Part shown: positions 18,139 to 27,961 of the stretch, in pieces | How the letters are laid out: every line of letters begins with the position of its first letter | Position numbering within the stretch: position 1 is the stretch's first letter | DNA from: Vibrio sp. SCSIO 43136 | Lineage (GTDB): Bacteria > Pseudomonadota > Gammaproteobacteria > Enterobacterales > Vibrionaceae | DNA length: 64,000 bases | Assembly (NCBI RefSeq): GCF_023716565.1 | Contig: NZ_CP071849.1 | Coordinates: 434,001 to 498,000 of the forward strand | Direction: 5' to 3' | Notes under the pieces: model-generated | What the model saw: only the letters and a program-made list of their open reading frames with translations | What the model was told of the DNA's origin: nothing | The model's database searches: none | Program-made: the position numbers and the translations under genes

Positions 18139-18151
18139 TAATAAATGGACT

Positions 18152-18173
18152 CTCCTCAGCTACGGCTGAGGAG
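18152..18173 (+). promoter_or_regulatory. Intraoperon hairpin between dctM and uxuB
   Basis: CTCCTCAGC pairs perfectly with GCTGAGGAG around a 4-base loop. No T run follows; the uxuB ribosome site TAAGGA comes directly after. It is more likely an mRNA-processing or stability element separating transporter and enzyme messages than a terminator. Confidence 0.55.
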
Positions 18174-18187
18174 CTAAGGATAAGAAA

Positions 18188-19654
18188 ATGACTACCATTG
18201 CAACAATCACTAAAAGCGATAGCATTCAGTGGCCTGAATACGATCGTAACAAATTGACCTCGCGAATTGTTCACTTAGGCTTTGGCGCATTCCACCGTGC
18301 ACACCAAGGGTTATATACCTGTGAGACCGCAGCAGCGACAGGCGGCGACTGGGGGATTTGTGAAATCAACCTATTTGGCGGCGAAGAGTTAGTGACTCAA
18401 CTGCGTGACCAAGACCATCTATACACTGTGGTTGAAAAGGGCGCTGACAAAAACACCGTAAAAGTGGCGGGTGCAGTCACAGAATCATTGCACCCAACGT
18501 TTGACGGCAAAGAAGCCGTACTAGAAAAAATGGCCGAGCCGCAAGTAGCGATTGTCTCCATGACCATCACTGAAAAAGGCTACTGCGCTGACCCTGCGAC
18601 AGGTCGCTTAGATAAGAATAATCCGCTTATCCAACACGATGTAGAGAACCGATTCCTACCAGATTCCGCCATTGGTTACATCGTAGAAGCTCTGCGTATG
18701 CGCCGTGAACGTGGTTTGCCACCATTCACAGTGATGTCTTGCGATAACGTGCAAGAAAATGGCCACGTAGCTCGTGCGGCGGTACTTGATTTTGCCATGT
18801 TGGTAGACCAAGAGTTAGCGGGTTGGATTGAAGCCAATGTCACCTTCCCATGCACCATGGTTGACCGTATCGTGCCTGCGGCAACACAAGAAACGCTTAG
18901 CCAAATCGAAGCGCTAGTAGGTGTTGAAGAGCCTTGCGGCATCGCTTGTGAGCCTTTCCGTCAGTGGGTAATCGAAGATAACTTTGTTAACGGTCGTCCA
19001 GATTGGGATGTGATTGATGGTGCAACGTTTGTTGAAGATGTCGTGCCGTACGAAGAGATGAAACTGCGCATGCTAAACGGCAGCCACTCGTTCCTAGCTT
19101 ATCTTGGCTACCTCGGTGGTTACGCACATATCTCCGACACCATGATCAACGATAGCTACCGCAAAGCAGCGCTAGATATGATGCTAAAAGCGCAAGCTCC
19201 GAGTTTAGATATGCCAGAAGGTACGGACCTTGAAAGCTACGCCAACTTATTGATTGAGCGCTTCACTAACCCATCGCTCAAACACCAAACGTGGCAGATC
19301 GCAATGGATGGTAGTCAAAAAATCCCTCAGCGTATGGGTGGTTCACTGCGTTTTCACTTGGAACAGGGGACAGATTACCGCTGGCTCGCAACTGGTATCG
19401 CAGGCTGGATGCGCTACGTAGGTGGCATTGATGAGAAAGGTGAAGCGATCGACGTACGCGACCCAATGGCTGAACAATTGGCGGCCATTCATCAAGAAAA
19501 CAGCACCGATGAAGAGCGAGTACGTGCTTACCTATCAGTCAGTGCGATTTTTGGAGAAGACCTGATCCACAACGAGTCCTTCGTTAACGAAGTGGTTAAG
19601 GCTTATCAACTGGTTGCAAACAAAGGCGCTCGTGCTGCCGTTGCTTCTTTATAA
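18188..19654 (+). CDS. uxuB: D-fructuronate reductase (mannitol dehydrogenase family)
   Basis: This 488-residue NAD-dependent enzyme should reduce D-fructuronate to D-mannonate. The N-terminal nucleotide-binding segment [15 protein letters not shown] is typical of long-chain mannitol/mannonate dehydrogenases. The catalytic signature K-x4-N-x2-H appears as [10 protein letters not shown]. The length is within two residues of E. coli UxuB. It lies in order with uxaC, kdgK and kdgA on one strand, and uxuA (next step) is nearby on the other strand. Confidence 0.9.
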   Translation: MTTIATITKSDSIQWPEYDRNKLTSRIVHLGFGAFHRAHQGLYTCETAAATGGDWGICEINLFGGEELVTQLRDQDHLYTVVEKGADKNTVKVAGAVTESLHPTFDGKEAVLEKMAEPQVAIVSMTITEKGYCADPATGRLDKNNPLIQHDVENRFLPDSAIGYIVEALRMRRERGLPPFTVMSCDNVQENGHVARAAVLDFAMLVDQELAGWIEANVTFPCTMVDRIVPAATQETLSQIEALVGVEEPCGIACEPFRQWVIEDNFVNGRPDWDVIDGATFVEDVVPYEEMKLRMLNGSHSFLAYLGYLGGYAHISDTMINDSYRKAALDMMLKAQAPSLDMPEGTDLESYANLLIERFTNPSLKHQTWQIAMDGSQKIPQRMGGSLRFHLEQGTDYRWLATGIAGWMRYVGGIDEKGEAIDVRDPMAEQLAAIHQENSTDEERVRAYLSVSAIFGEDLIHNESFVNEVVKAYQLVANKGARAAVASL

Positions 19655-19665
19655 GGAATGAGACC

Positions 19666-21078
19666 ATGAAATCTTTTCTATGTGATGACTTTCTATTAAG
19701 CAACGATACGGCTCGTGAGCTATATCATGATCACGCTGCGGGTTTGCCAATCTTTGATTACCACTGCCACCTCAATCCACAAGAAGTGGCCGAGGACCGA
19801 CGATTTGAGAATTTAACTCAAATCTGGCTGGCGGGTGATCACTATAAATGGCGTGGCATGCGCGCAGCGGGTGTGCAAGAGCAGCTGATCACTGGTGATG
19901 CTAGTGATTACGACAAGTTTATCGCTTGGGCAAACACGGTGCCGAAAACTCTGGGTAACCCGCTGTTTCACTGGACGCATCTTGAACTGCGTCGCCCTTT
20001 TGGTATTACGGGCACTCTGTTGAATGGCGATAGCGCTGATCAGATCTGGCACCAGTGTAATGAGATGCTTCAATCAGATGACTTTACTGCACGTGGCATC
20101 ATGAAGCAGATGAATGTAGTGATGGCGGGGACTACCGATGATCCCATCGATTCACTAGAGCACCACGCTGCGATTGCATCAGATGACAGCTTCGATGTCG
20201 AGGTGCTGCCAAGCTGGCGTCCAGACAAAGCATTCAAGATTGAGCTTGCAGGCTTTGCGGATTACATCCAATCGCTGTCGCAAGCCGCTGATGTCCAAAT
20301 TGCTACCTTTGCAGAACTGTGCGAAGCGCTAGGCAAGCGTCTTAAACACTTCGACAACCACGGCTGCCGCGCAGCAGACCACGGTATTGAAGTGGTGCGA
20401 TTTGCCAAAGTACCCGCACAGAGTGTGCTTGATGATATTCTCGCTCGCCGCCTGTCTGGCCAAGTGCTTTCAGAGCTTGAGGTTGACCAGTTTAGCACTG
20501 CCGTACAAGTATGGCTTGGTCAAGAGTATGCTCGCCTAGGGTGGGTGATGCAGCTTCACATTGGTGCGCAACGTAATAACAACAGTCGCATGTTTAACTT
20601 ACTCGGCCCAGATAGTGGTTACGATTCGATTGGCGACAAACCGTTTGCACTAGAGCTCTCTTGTTTGCTTGATGCGATGGACCGTGATGATGCGCTACCA
20701 AAAACTATCTTGTACTGCTTAAATCCTCGTGATAACGAGATGATGGCAACCATGATAGGTAATTTCCAAGGGGGCGGTATTGCGGGCAAAATCCAATTCG
20801 GATCTGGCTGGTGGTTTAACGATCAAAAAGATGGCATGCAGCGCCAAATGGAACAACTGGCACAATTGGGCCTACTTAGCCAGTTTGTCGGCATGCTGAC
20901 AGACTCTCGTAGCTTCCTTTCTTACACTCGTCACGAGTATTTTCGCCGCATTCTATGTGACATGGTTGGTCGCTGGGCAGAAAACGGAGAGGTACCAAAC
21001 GATAAGGCGATGCTAAGTCAGCTTGTGGAGGATATTTGTTTCCATAACGCTAAGCGTTACTTCGCCAAGGAGGCGTGA
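19666..21078 (+). CDS. uxaC: Glucuronate (uronate) isomerase
   Basis: This 470-residue cytoplasmic isomerase converts D-glucuronate to D-fructuronate and may also convert galacturonate to tagaturonate. The amidohydrolase-like metal motif HCHLNP occurs at about residues 33-38. Blocks such as [25 protein letters not shown] and [13 protein letters not shown] match the family. The length equals that of E. coli UxaC. Its stop codon overlaps the start of kdgK. The tagaturonate genes uxaB and uxaA are not in the window, so glucuronate is the likelier substrate. Confidence 0.93.
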   Translation: MKSFLCDDFLLSNDTARELYHDHAAGLPIFDYHCHLNPQEVAEDRRFENLTQIWLAGDHYKWRGMRAAGVQEQLITGDASDYDKFIAWANTVPKTLGNPLFHWTHLELRRPFGITGTLLNGDSADQIWHQCNEMLQSDDFTARGIMKQMNVVMAGTTDDPIDSLEHHAAIASDDSFDVEVLPSWRPDKAFKIELAGFADYIQSLSQAADVQIATFAELCEALGKRLKHFDNHGCRAADHGIEVVRFAKVPAQSVLDDILARRLSGQVLSELEVDQFSTAVQVWLGQEYARLGWVMQLHIGAQRNNNSRMFNLLGPDSGYDSIGDKPFALELSCLLDAMDRDDALPKTILYCLNPRDNEMMATMIGNFQGGGIAGKIQFGSGWWFNDQKDGMQRQMEQLAQLGLLSQFVGMLTDSRSFLSYTRHEYFRRILCDMVGRWAENGEVPNDKAMLSQLVEDICFHNAKRYFAKEA

Positions 21079-22067
21079 TGAAAAGCATTGCCTTAATCGG
21101 GGAGTGCATGATTGAGCTGAACGGTGAGCCGTTTAGTTCAATGCAGCAAACCTATGGCGGTGATAGCCTCAATACCGCAGTATACCTGTCTCGACTGGCG
21201 GGAAACAGTTGCTCGGTGCATTTTGCTTCAGCGATGGGGGAAGATGCACTGAGTCGAGAGATGATCCTTCGCTGGCAAAGCGAAGGGGTCAAAACTGACA
21301 CGGTTTTAATCGACTCTGAGCACCAGCCCGGTTTGTACCTCATACAACTTGATGCTTCAGGTGAACGTACGTTTTTGTACTGGCGTAATAATTCAGCCGC
21401 TCGTTATCTGCTTCGTCATCCAAAATATGACGAGCTAGAAGCTGCGCTTTTGGATAAAGATTGCCTCTATTTAAGTGGCATTAGTCTGGCTATCTTGCCA
21501 GATGCCGACCGAGAAATTTTGGTCGAACTGCTCCAGCAAGCCTCGTCGCAAGGGATCAAGATTGTATTTGATTCCAACTATCGCCCAGCGCTTTGGCAAG
21601 ATGAAGTGAGTGCACGCAATGCCTATCGTCAAATCTTAGCGGTGACCGACCTTGCTCTGGTCACCAATGATGACGAACAAGCCTTGTGGGGCGATAGCTC
21701 TGACCAAGAGACATTGGTAAGACTAGCCGCAAGTGGCGTCAAAGCGGCGGTTCTAAAACGTGGTTCTGAAGCGTGTCTGTGGCGCGATTTTGCTAATGAC
21801 AAAGCGTGTGATGTCACTCCGAACAAAGTCGCCAAGGTGGTTGATACCACGTCAGCCGGAGACTCCTTTAATGCTGGCTTCTTAGCTGGTTTTCTCAATG
21901 ATCTGCCTGCAGAGGAATGTGCCTTGCTTGGTCACCAAACGGCAAGCCGAGTGATCCAGCACAAAGGGGCAATCATTGATAAACATTTAATGGCTGATTT
22001 AACTAACTTATTTGCAAGGGACTTGGTCGAAAGTGACCTTTGTCCAACAAGGAAAAATGACTCATGA
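21078..22067 (+). CDS. kdgK: 2-keto-3-deoxygluconate kinase (PfkB family)
   Basis: This 329-residue kinase phosphorylates KDG to KDPG. The N-terminus has IGECMIEL and the PfkB C-terminal signature is DTTSAGDSFNAGFLAGF, which contains the catalytic Asp. The ATG at 21078 overlaps the uxaC stop by one base and follows AAGGAGG; a GTG one codon earlier lies too close to the ribosome site. The gene ends in an ATGA overlap with kdgA, so translation of the three genes is probably coupled. Confidence 0.92.
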   Translation: MKSIALIGECMIELNGEPFSSMQQTYGGDSLNTAVYLSRLAGNSCSVHFASAMGEDALSREMILRWQSEGVKTDTVLIDSEHQPGLYLIQLDASGERTFLYWRNNSAARYLLRHPKYDELEAALLDKDCLYLSGISLAILPDADREILVELLQQASSQGIKIVFDSNYRPALWQDEVSARNAYRQILAVTDLALVTNDDEQALWGDSSDQETLVRLAASGVKAAVLKRGSEACLWRDFANDKACDVTPNKVAKVVDTTSAGDSFNAGFLAGFLNDLPAEECALLGHQTASRVIQHKGAIIDKHLMADLTNLFARDLVESDLCPTRKNDS

Positions 22068-22690
22068 GTACCGTCGCCGAGCAACTCGCTCAGATTAAAA
22101 TTATTCCCGTGATTGCGCTAGATAATGCCCAAGATATCGTACCGCTTGGTAAAGCACTGGCCGAAAATGGCCTGCCTGCGGCAGAAATTACGTTCCGTTC
22201 AGATGCTGCGGCTGAAGCGATTCGACTGCTTCGTGAAGCCCAGCCAGAAATGCTTATTGGTGCGGGAACTGTGCTTAATCGTGAGCAAGCGCAAGCGGCG
22301 AAAGATGCGGGCGCTACTTTTGTTGTTTCACCAGGTTTTAATCCAAATACAGTGAAAGCTTGCCAAGAGATCGGCATTGATATTGTTCCCGGTGTTAACA
22401 ATCCTACGGCGGTGGAAGCCGCATTAGAAATGGGTTTGACGACGCTCAAATTCTTCCCTGCCGAAGCCTCTGGCGGCATCGCAATGCTTAAGTCCTTGCT
22501 AGCGCCGTATACTGATGTGCAATTTATGCCAACCGGTGGTGTCAACCCTGCAAATGTCAAAGACTACTTAGCGCTAGACCGAGTGTACGCTTGTGGTGGC
22601 ACTTGGATGGTAGATAAAAAGCTGATTGATGCAGGTCGTTGGGATGAAATTGGTCGTTTAGCCAAAGAAGCGGCTGATTTGATCGCTTAA
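22064..22690 (+). CDS. kdgA: KDPG aldolase
   Basis: This 208-residue class I aldolase splits 2-keto-3-deoxy-6-phosphogluconate into pyruvate and glyceraldehyde-3-phosphate (Eda/KdgA family). The catalytic Glu41 lies in AAEITFRS and the Schiff-base Lys129 in TTLKFFPAE. Its start overlaps the kdgK stop as ATGA. It is the last enzyme of the hexuronate route in this operon and is followed by a strong terminator. Confidence 0.93.
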   Translation: MSTVAEQLAQIKIIPVIALDNAQDIVPLGKALAENGLPAAEITFRSDAAAEAIRLLREAQPEMLIGAGTVLNREQAQAAKDAGATFVVSPGFNPNTVKACQEIGIDIVPGVNNPTAVEAALEMGLTTLKFFPAEASGGIAMLKSLLAPYTDVQFMPTGGVNPANVKDYLALDRVYACGGTWMVDKKLIDAGRWDEIGRLAKEAADLIA

Positions 22691-22713
22691 TCCGAGTTAG
22701 ATGTAAGTTCATG

Positions 22714-22737
22714 GGCCTTCAATTGAAGGCCTTTTTT
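22714..22737 (+). terminator. Rho-independent terminator of the hexuronate operon
   Basis: GGCCTTC pairs with GAAGGCC around AATT and is followed by six T, 24 bases after the kdgA stop. Confidence 0.9.
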
Positions 22738-22748
22738 AGGAGTGTAGG

Positions 22749-23258
22749 ATGTGGGAATTTAACTTAGCTCAAGCGGTCGGTCTGGTGGCATTTCTCATCG
22801 GTGTGAGTGCGTTTTTTCAAAAAGATGGTCACAAGTTTCGCCTTCATTTAATGGTATTCCAGTGTGTTCTCGTGGTCCATTTCGCCATGATGGAAGCTTG
22901 GGTCGCAGCCGCAGGGTGTGGCATAAGTGCAATTCGTAGTTACGTATCAACCAAGACTCAATCAGTCAAAGTGATGGCTTTCTTCGTCGCCGCTTTATGG
23001 CTATTTGGACTGCCTCAGATGAATCACGGTTATGAACTATTGACGATTATTGGAGCGTCGGTAGCGACCTATGGGCTGTTTTGCACTCAAGGCATTACCA
23101 TGCGCATTCTGATCCTATTCAATTCTTGTTGCTGGCTGACAAACAATATTTTCATTGGCTCAATAGGTGGGACTATGATGGAGGCAACGTTTATTGTTTC
23201 CAATCTAATAACCATCTATCGATTAAAAACGGTGAACTTGAAGCAGGTGAATGGCTGA
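22749..23258 (+). CDS. YgjV-family inner-membrane protein
   Basis: This 169-residue protein has five or six hydrophobic segments across its length. The pattern AQAVGLVAFLIGVSAFFQKD at the start and FNSCCWLTNNIFIGSIGG near the end fits the YgjV family of unknown function. It begins only 12 bases after the terminator of the hexuronate operon. Its role is unknown; the position leaves open limited co-expression with that operon. Confidence 0.75.
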   Translation: MWEFNLAQAVGLVAFLIGVSAFFQKDGHKFRLHLMVFQCVLVVHFAMMEAWVAAAGCGISAIRSYVSTKTQSVKVMAFFVAALWLFGLPQMNHGYELLTIIGASVATYGLFCTQGITMRILILFNSCCWLTNNIFIGSIGGTMMEATFIVSNLITIYRLKTVNLKQVNG

Positions 23259-23336
23259 GGTTTTGGCGATCTAGCATCATGGAGATTGCAAGGAGGAAGT
23301 CTTTGTGAATTGCTAAATCGCCAAAAAATGGAAGGC

Positions 23337-23720
23337 TTATAGAATGGCTTCTAAATGCCCATGCTTAGAGTGCATTTGTGGCACCCATGCCAGCTTATCT
23401 GCGGACATTTTTTCACCTCCGGGTAGCTCGATGTGATTGACGGTCCAAATCACACAACCGAGCGGCAAGTTTAATAGGCTGCGGACTTGTGAGTAGAGTG
23501 AATTCCTATCATAAGCGCCCGAAATAGGACAAGCATGCCCAATCCATGCGCCTAACACTTGTGCCTGCGTAGCAGGAAGATCAAGTGATAGGATTTCAGG
23601 TTCTACATCTTTGACCACTTTCATGCATAAGCGAGTGCCACCGGTAGCGAGTTGTTCTATCCAAAGGCGGTGCGGGATAGAGGGGTTATCCCATTGCAGT
23701 ACATTGGCATATTGATTCAT
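23337..23720 (-). CDS. Unrecognised protein, 127 residues
   Basis: I do not recognise this protein. The chosen ATG (MNQYANVLQW) follows AAGGA with an 8-base gap. The frame stays open upstream to 23900, and an ATG at 23867 would add about 49 residues that include a hydrophobic segment (LVAVAATALI). That form would be a membrane-anchored protein but lacks a good ribosome site. The soluble part has conserved-looking blocks such as LGAWIGHACPISGAYD. A palindrome like the hexuronate operators lies upstream at 23995-24008. Confidence 0.55.
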   Translation of the reverse strand: MNQYANVLQWDNPSIPHRLWIEQLATGGTRLCMKVVKDVEPEILSLDLPATQAQVLGAWIGHACPISGAYDRNSLYSQVRSLLNLPLGCVIWTVNHIELPGGEKMSADKLAWVPQMHSKHGHLEAIL

Positions 23721-23994
23721 GTTCTTCGTCCTTAAAAAGCACCATAACGCCTTTAGTAAAAGCAGCGGCGCACCGATCTTTTGGGGGGAGATGAGTGCTG
23801 TTGCCGCTACTGCTACTAAATTGGTTACCCAAATATGATTGAAGAGACTTTGCTGTTTCACTTTCATTGGTAAATCGATAGATGACGTAAGGCCTTGCAA
23901 TACTTACTCTTAGTTAAGTTTTTCCGCAAGGGTAAGCCACATTGGTTTACCTTTGTTATTGTTTGTTTACACAATTATAGTTGCATTTGAATCT

Positions 23995-24008
23995 ATTGGT
24001 TAACCAAT
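23995..24008. promoter_or_regulatory. Palindrome resembling the hexuronate operator
   Basis: ATTGGTTAACCAAT is a perfect 14-bp palindrome that matches 12 of 14 positions of ATTGGTCGACCAAT. It could place the neighbouring minus-strand gene under the hexuronate regulator, or be a site for a related factor. Confidence 0.5.
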
Positions 24009-24093
24009 TTGTTCTGGTTAGGAGAGATTGATCAATCTAATTTATCGAATGGGATTCGGTGATCACAAATATGGTGTTTAGCACTTGTGAACA

Positions 24094-24131
24094 AGAGACT
24101 GTTACGCGCAAATCTTGCGCTTGCAGTCTCT
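24094..24131 (-). terminator. Nested hairpin after the MATE gene
   Basis: Outer arms AGAGACTG/CAGTCTCT enclose an inner hairpin GCGCAA/TTGCGC. It lies 24 bases past the MATE stop on the minus strand. The T run is poor, so terminator function is uncertain. Confidence 0.4.
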
Positions 24132-24154
24132 CGCTTTCAGTTACGCCGTCACCT

Positions 24155-25555
24155 TTACTGATGGCGTGAAAATGATGTTCGTAGAGCAGAGATGTCGGAG
24201 GTATAGTCGCTTAAAATTAGGCTAGCATTGTGATAGATATCTTTAGTCGCTAGCCACTGATCAAGCATGCGTTTGGCGTACCATGCACCAAGAATGTTGG
24301 CGATCGCTAGCCCAATCCATAGGGAAAATAAACTCACTTGAGCTGTGATCAGTGCCAAAGGTACGGTTAACATGACGGTTTTGACCAAGACTAACTTTAG
24401 AGAGTGGATCGGTTGTGCAACCCCATTTAAAAATGCACTTGCCACTAGGGTCAATCCATAGGCTGGTAGACTTATCGCCAACACGTAAAAGTAGTGTTTA
24501 CCAGAAGTGATGGTGTCAGCATCATGGCTGAACAGCGCCATGAGTGGCTCGATAAACACAACTAACGCAATCCCCACAGCCAGTGACCAATAAACCGTCA
24601 TCCTGCCTGAATAAGCGATGACACTTTCAAGTCTTTCTATTGCTTTCGCACCGTAGTTTTGTGCGACAACTGGCGTAAGTATGACACTTAATGCCAACAC
24701 GCCTGTCATCGCCAATGATTCAATACGTGTCACGATACCAAAGGCGGCAATGTGGCTAGCACCATAGTGGGCGATTTGGCTAGTGATAATCGCAATAGCA
24801 ATAGGAGGCAGCACTTGTGCAGCAATCGCTGGTGTCGCTATCGACAGTACACCTTTGAGCTGGCTTGTAATACGAGCGTATTTGATTTGCCCTAATAACG
24901 TGTGCCGGTACAGTAGGCCAAGCATCGAAACTGCGATAACTAACCATGACAACACTGTAGCGTAGGCTGCTCCCTGTAAGCCGAGTTCAGGAAAAATGCT
25001 GATTCCAAATATGAGGAAGTAATCAAAAACTAGGTTAACCACGCCACCAACACCCATGACCACCGTCGGTGCTAACATGATGCCCTTGGCCATTAACCCA
25101 GCATTGGCGATCAGGCCAATGACTAGCAGTGGCATCGCCCAATACAAGGGGGTGATATATTGTTGAATAATAGTGACTTCTTGGCTGCTAGCTCCAAGTA
25201 AGCCATAGGTGATGGATAGTGTATTGAAGCCAAGCTGTCCAACCAGAAAGGCCGCAAAAGCAAACAACAGCAACGACAAAGAAATTGTTGAGCCTGCTTC
25301 CATTTGATTGTTCTCACCCAGCAGGCGTCCAACCACTGCAGCAATGCCCGAAGAGGTGCCCATGAATAGTCCGACAATCAATATATAGACGGGATAGATA
25401 TAGCCCATTGCAGCCAGTTGACTGGTACCCAACTGGCCGATGAAGTAGCTGTCCACCAGTTGGAATAAAAACGTCATTAGCATCGCAAAGGCAGCGGGCG
25501 CTGCCATGGTTAACAGCGTGCTGCGTATTGGTTGGGAGGTGAGTTGCGCTTCCAT
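24155..25555 (-). CDS. MATE-family efflux transporter
   Basis: This 466-residue inner-membrane protein has about twelve hydrophobic segments in two similar halves. The first half begins LTMAAPAAFAMLMTFLFQLV and has FIGQLGTSQLAAMGYIYPV, the normal MATE start. It probably exports a cationic or flavin-like compound by sodium or proton antiport. It is the last gene of a three-gene unit (VOC, FMN reductase, MATE) facing a LysR regulator. The spacing of 14 bases to the reductase gene and a GAGG ribosome site support co-transcription. Confidence 0.9.
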   Translation of the reverse strand: MEAQLTSQPIRSTLLTMAAPAAFAMLMTFLFQLVDSYFIGQLGTSQLAAMGYIYPVYILIVGLFMGTSSGIAAVVGRLLGENNQMEAGSTISLSLLLFAFAAFLVGQLGFNTLSITYGLLGASSQEVTIIQQYITPLYWAMPLLVIGLIANAGLMAKGIMLAPTVVMGVGGVVNLVFDYFLIFGISIFPELGLQGAAYATVLSWLVIAVSMLGLLYRHTLLGQIKYARITSQLKGVLSIATPAIAAQVLPPIAIAIITSQIAHYGASHIAAFGIVTRIESLAMTGVLALSVILTPVVAQNYGAKAIERLESVIAYSGRMTVYWSLAVGIALVVFIEPLMALFSHDADTITSGKHYFYVLAISLPAYGLTLVASAFLNGVAQPIHSLKLVLVKTVMLTVPLALITAQVSLFSLWIGLAIANILGAWYAKRMLDQWLATKDIYHNASLILSDYTSDISALRTSFSRHQ

Positions 25556-25569
25556 GCACGTATCCTCAA

Positions 25570-26091
25570 TTAAATGTTTTTGATAACTGTGGCTAGCTGC
25601 TGATTAAATTCATCAGATGTCACCTTGGCCGATTCCATGTCGAAGTGGTCATAGAAACTAGGTAGTGAGAGCGACCCAACAAGGTTAGCGTCAAAGTAAG
25701 GGGCTGAGTTGGACGCACTTGCCAAAACACTTGATGCTCCGCCAGGACCTGGTGAGGTTGCTAGGAACAACACTTTTTTGCCTTGGAATACTTTCATGTT
25801 GACTCGCGAGGTCCAATCAAACAGGTTTTTGTATGCGGCTGTGTAAGAACCATTGTGTTCGGCAAACGAGATGATGATGAGGTCTGCACTGCCTAATTTG
25901 TTGAAAAAATCTTGTGCCAGTTGTGGTTGGCCTAATTCTTTTTCACGGTCTTCGCTAAAAAGTGGCATTTCGTAGTCATTGATATCGATCAGCTCAACTT
26001 GCGCCCCTTCAAACTGGTTTGCAGCGTATGAGGCTAGGTGTTTGTTGATTGAATTGCGGCTGCTGCTTGCGCCAAATGCGATGATTTTCAT
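25570..26091 (-). CDS. NADPH-dependent FMN reductase-like flavoprotein
   Basis: This 173-residue protein has a flavodoxin-like fold. The FMN-phosphate loop is GASSSRNSINKHLA (residues 7-20), and SFAEHNGSYTAAYKNLFDW forms the second flavin-binding loop. It would use NAD(P)H to reduce flavin, quinones or azo compounds. AAGGAAC precedes the ATG. It lies in an operon with a VOC protein and a MATE exporter, which suggests a detoxification role for the set. Confidence 0.85.
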   Translation of the reverse strand: MKIIAFGASSSRNSINKHLASYAANQFEGAQVELIDINDYEMPLFSEDREKELGQPQLAQDFFNKLGSADLIIISFAEHNGSYTAAYKNLFDWTSRVNMKVFQGKKVLFLATSPGPGGASSVLASASNSAPYFDANLVGSLSLPSFYDHFDMESAKVTSDEFNQQLATVIKNI

Positions 26092-26117
26092 AATGATGTT
26101 CCTTATTAAAATGCTGT

Positions 26118-26537
26118 TTATTGTGCTGATTTAAGTGCGTCTAAGCCGAGGTATTCGATAAACTCGATCACGTTGTCGTCTGGGTCTCGGATGAAAATAG
26201 AAGTCCCTGTGGAGTGATGCATTGGGCCACCGCTTAATGGGATCTCCAGTCGGTCTAGCTCGGCTAGTGTTTCTGTTAAGCTGGTGATTTCCATCGCAAC
26301 ATGGGTATAACCCGTGTACTTAGTATTTACGTCCATCAACACATTTTGTTTATTCGCTTGGTTGGCGTTCAAGATGAAGTTGATGTTAATGCCGCTTGGG
26401 TGCTCAACAACAGCGACCGGTTCTGGACCAATCGGGCCTGCGATGTATTCAAAGCCAAGACTTGCATAAAAGTTCACTGCGACGTTGAAGTCACTTACTC
26501 TTAATCCAATGTGGTTCACTCTAGAAATTGTGTTCAT
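26118..26537 (-). CDS. VOC (glyoxalase/dioxygenase) superfamily protein
   Basis: This 139-residue protein has the paired beta-alpha-beta-beta-beta modules of the vicinal oxygen chelate fold. It starts VNHIGLRVSDFNVAVNFYAS and continues with GYTHVAMEI and DDNVIEFIEYLG. His and Glu residues in these blocks fit the usual metal ligands. The substrate is unknown. AAGGAG lies 7 bases before the ATG. It is the first gene of the operon and divergent from the LysR regulator. Confidence 0.85.
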   Translation of the reverse strand: MNTISRVNHIGLRVSDFNVAVNFYASLGFEYIAGPIGPEPVAVVEHPSGININFILNANQANKQNVLMDVNTKYTGYTHVAMEITSLTETLAELDRLEIPLSGGPMHHSTGTSIFIRDPDDNVIEFIEYLGLDALKSAQ

Positions 26538-26643
26538 TTCATCTCTCCTTGTGATTTGATAGTTATCTTAGATTGATTCTGTTTATTGATTAATACTCTA
26601 GATGTGTAATGATTGTTTCCATATGACTATTAATGGAAGTGGT

Positions 26644-27540
26644 ATGGAAACTACAACGCTGGATGGGTATGTGGTGTTTTATCAGGTGATTTCGCTTGGC
26701 AGCTTTACCGCTGCGGCGCAAAAAACAGGGCATTCAACCTCATATATCAGTAAAGAAATTAACAAGTTAGAAGATAGGTTAGGTGTTCGTCTGATCCATA
26801 GAACTACCCGTTCGTTAAACTTGACCCCAGAAGGGGAAGTGTTCTTCGATCATTGCCAAACCGTGGTAGAAGAGGCGAAACGTATTGAGCAGCTTTTGTC
26901 GGGTAAGCAAGGTGAACCTAAAGGTCGATTGAAAATCAGTTGCCCCGTTGGGTTAGGTGCGGGACAGCTCAGCGGTGTGTTGGCGGAATTTGCCGAGCGC
27001 TATCCAAAAGTGCAGCTTGATGTTGAATTAAATGATCGCAAGGTAGATTTGGTTGCTGAAGGGTTTGATATTGTGCTGCGAGCCACAACACAGCTAGAAG
27101 ATTCAAGCCTTATCAGTCGATTGGTCCGCCGTTCACATGGGGTCGTGATCGCATCACCTGCGTATCTGGCTAAATATGGCACGCCCAAGCACCCAACGGA
27201 TCTGATTGGTCATCGCTGCATCTGTTACACCAACTTGCAGCAGCCGAATCTATGGGAGTTTAGCGATTGGCAAGGAGAGCGAGTGAGCGTCACAGTCGAT
27301 AACACCATCATGACTAACAGCGCTCAAATGGAGATCGCAATGTGTTTAGCAGGCCAAGGCATTACTCGCCTACCTGTTGATCATGTTCAGGAGGAGCTAG
27401 CCCAAGGAAAACTGGTGGAACTGTTCGAAGATTGGCCCAAATTTCCGTTGGCTTTATATCTGGTATACCCAAGCCGTAAACACATGTCACCGAAAGTGCG
27501 CAGCTTTATCGAGTTTGTTATCGAAAAGATAGGGGAGTGA
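26644..27540 (+). CDS. LysR-family transcriptional regulator
   Basis: This 298-residue regulator starts with a winged helix-turn-helix (YVVFYQVISLGSFTAAAQKT, then SYISKEINKLEDRLGVRL) and has a LysR substrate-binding domain behind it. The chosen ATG gives the usual family length; an in-frame start at 26602 would add 14 residues. It is divergent from the VOC/FMN-reductase/MATE operon across about 100 bp, the typical arrangement of a LysR regulator with its target. The inducer is unknown. Confidence 0.88.
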   Translation: METTTLDGYVVFYQVISLGSFTAAAQKTGHSTSYISKEINKLEDRLGVRLIHRTTRSLNLTPEGEVFFDHCQTVVEEAKRIEQLLSGKQGEPKGRLKISCPVGLGAGQLSGVLAEFAERYPKVQLDVELNDRKVDLVAEGFDIVLRATTQLEDSSLISRLVRRSHGVVIASPAYLAKYGTPKHPTDLIGHRCICYTNLQQPNLWEFSDWQGERVSVTVDNTIMTNSAQMEIAMCLAGQGITRLPVDHVQEELAQGKLVELFEDWPKFPLALYLVYPSRKHMSPKVRSFIEFVIEKIGE

Positions 27541-27544
27541 GGGG

Positions 27545-27961
27545 CTAAAAGTTAACTTTGCCACGCATAGACTTGGTCTGGCCTCGTTGGGTTTTCTTGT
27601 CCATGCGGCGAGTTTGCGATGCCCGAGTTGGCTTGGTTGGTCGGCGTTTTTTTTCGACCTTAGCGACGGACCGGATAAGCTCTGCTAGCCGCAAAAGTGC
27701 GTCTTCTCGGTTCTGCTCCTGAGCCCGGAACTGCTGCGCCTTAATAATGACCACACCATCTTTGGTAATGCGGCTATCTTTAAGCGCTAACAAGCGCTGC
27801 TTGTAAAAATCAGGCAGCGTGGAGTGGTTAACATCAAAACGCAAGTGGATAGCACTAGAGACTTTATTGACGTTTTGCCCGCCCGCCCCTTGCGCTCGAA
27901 TCGCCGTCAACTGGATCTCCCAGTCAGCAAGCTCCACAGTATTGGATATTTTCAGTCCCAC
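27545..27961 (-). CDS. arfB: Alternative ribosome-rescue factor ArfB
   Basis: This 138-residue peptidyl-tRNA hydrolase releases stalled ribosomes. The catalytic GGQ motif lies at residues 27-29 (AQGAGGQNVNKVSS). The C-terminal tail is rich in Lys and Arg (KVEKKRRPTKPTRASQTRR), which in this family enters the mRNA channel of the ribosome. The length matches E. coli ArfB (YaeJ). It is convergent with the LysR gene, four bases apart. Confidence 0.92.
   Translation of the reverse strand: MGLKISNTVELADWEIQLTAIRAQGAGGQNVNKVSSAIHLRFDVNHSTLPDFYKQRLLALKDSRITKDGVVIIKAQQFRAQEQNREDALLRLAELIRSVAKVEKKRRPTKPTRASQTRRMDKKTQRGQTKSMRGKVNF

Larger units (their letters stand above)
23901..24154. other. Intergenic region upstream of the 127-residue gene
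   Basis: No gene is seen. The region holds an operator-like palindrome at 23995-24008 and a nested hairpin at 24094-24131 that may end the MATE operon. If the short start of the neighbouring gene is right, the untranslated leader includes 23721-23900. Confidence 0.5.
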
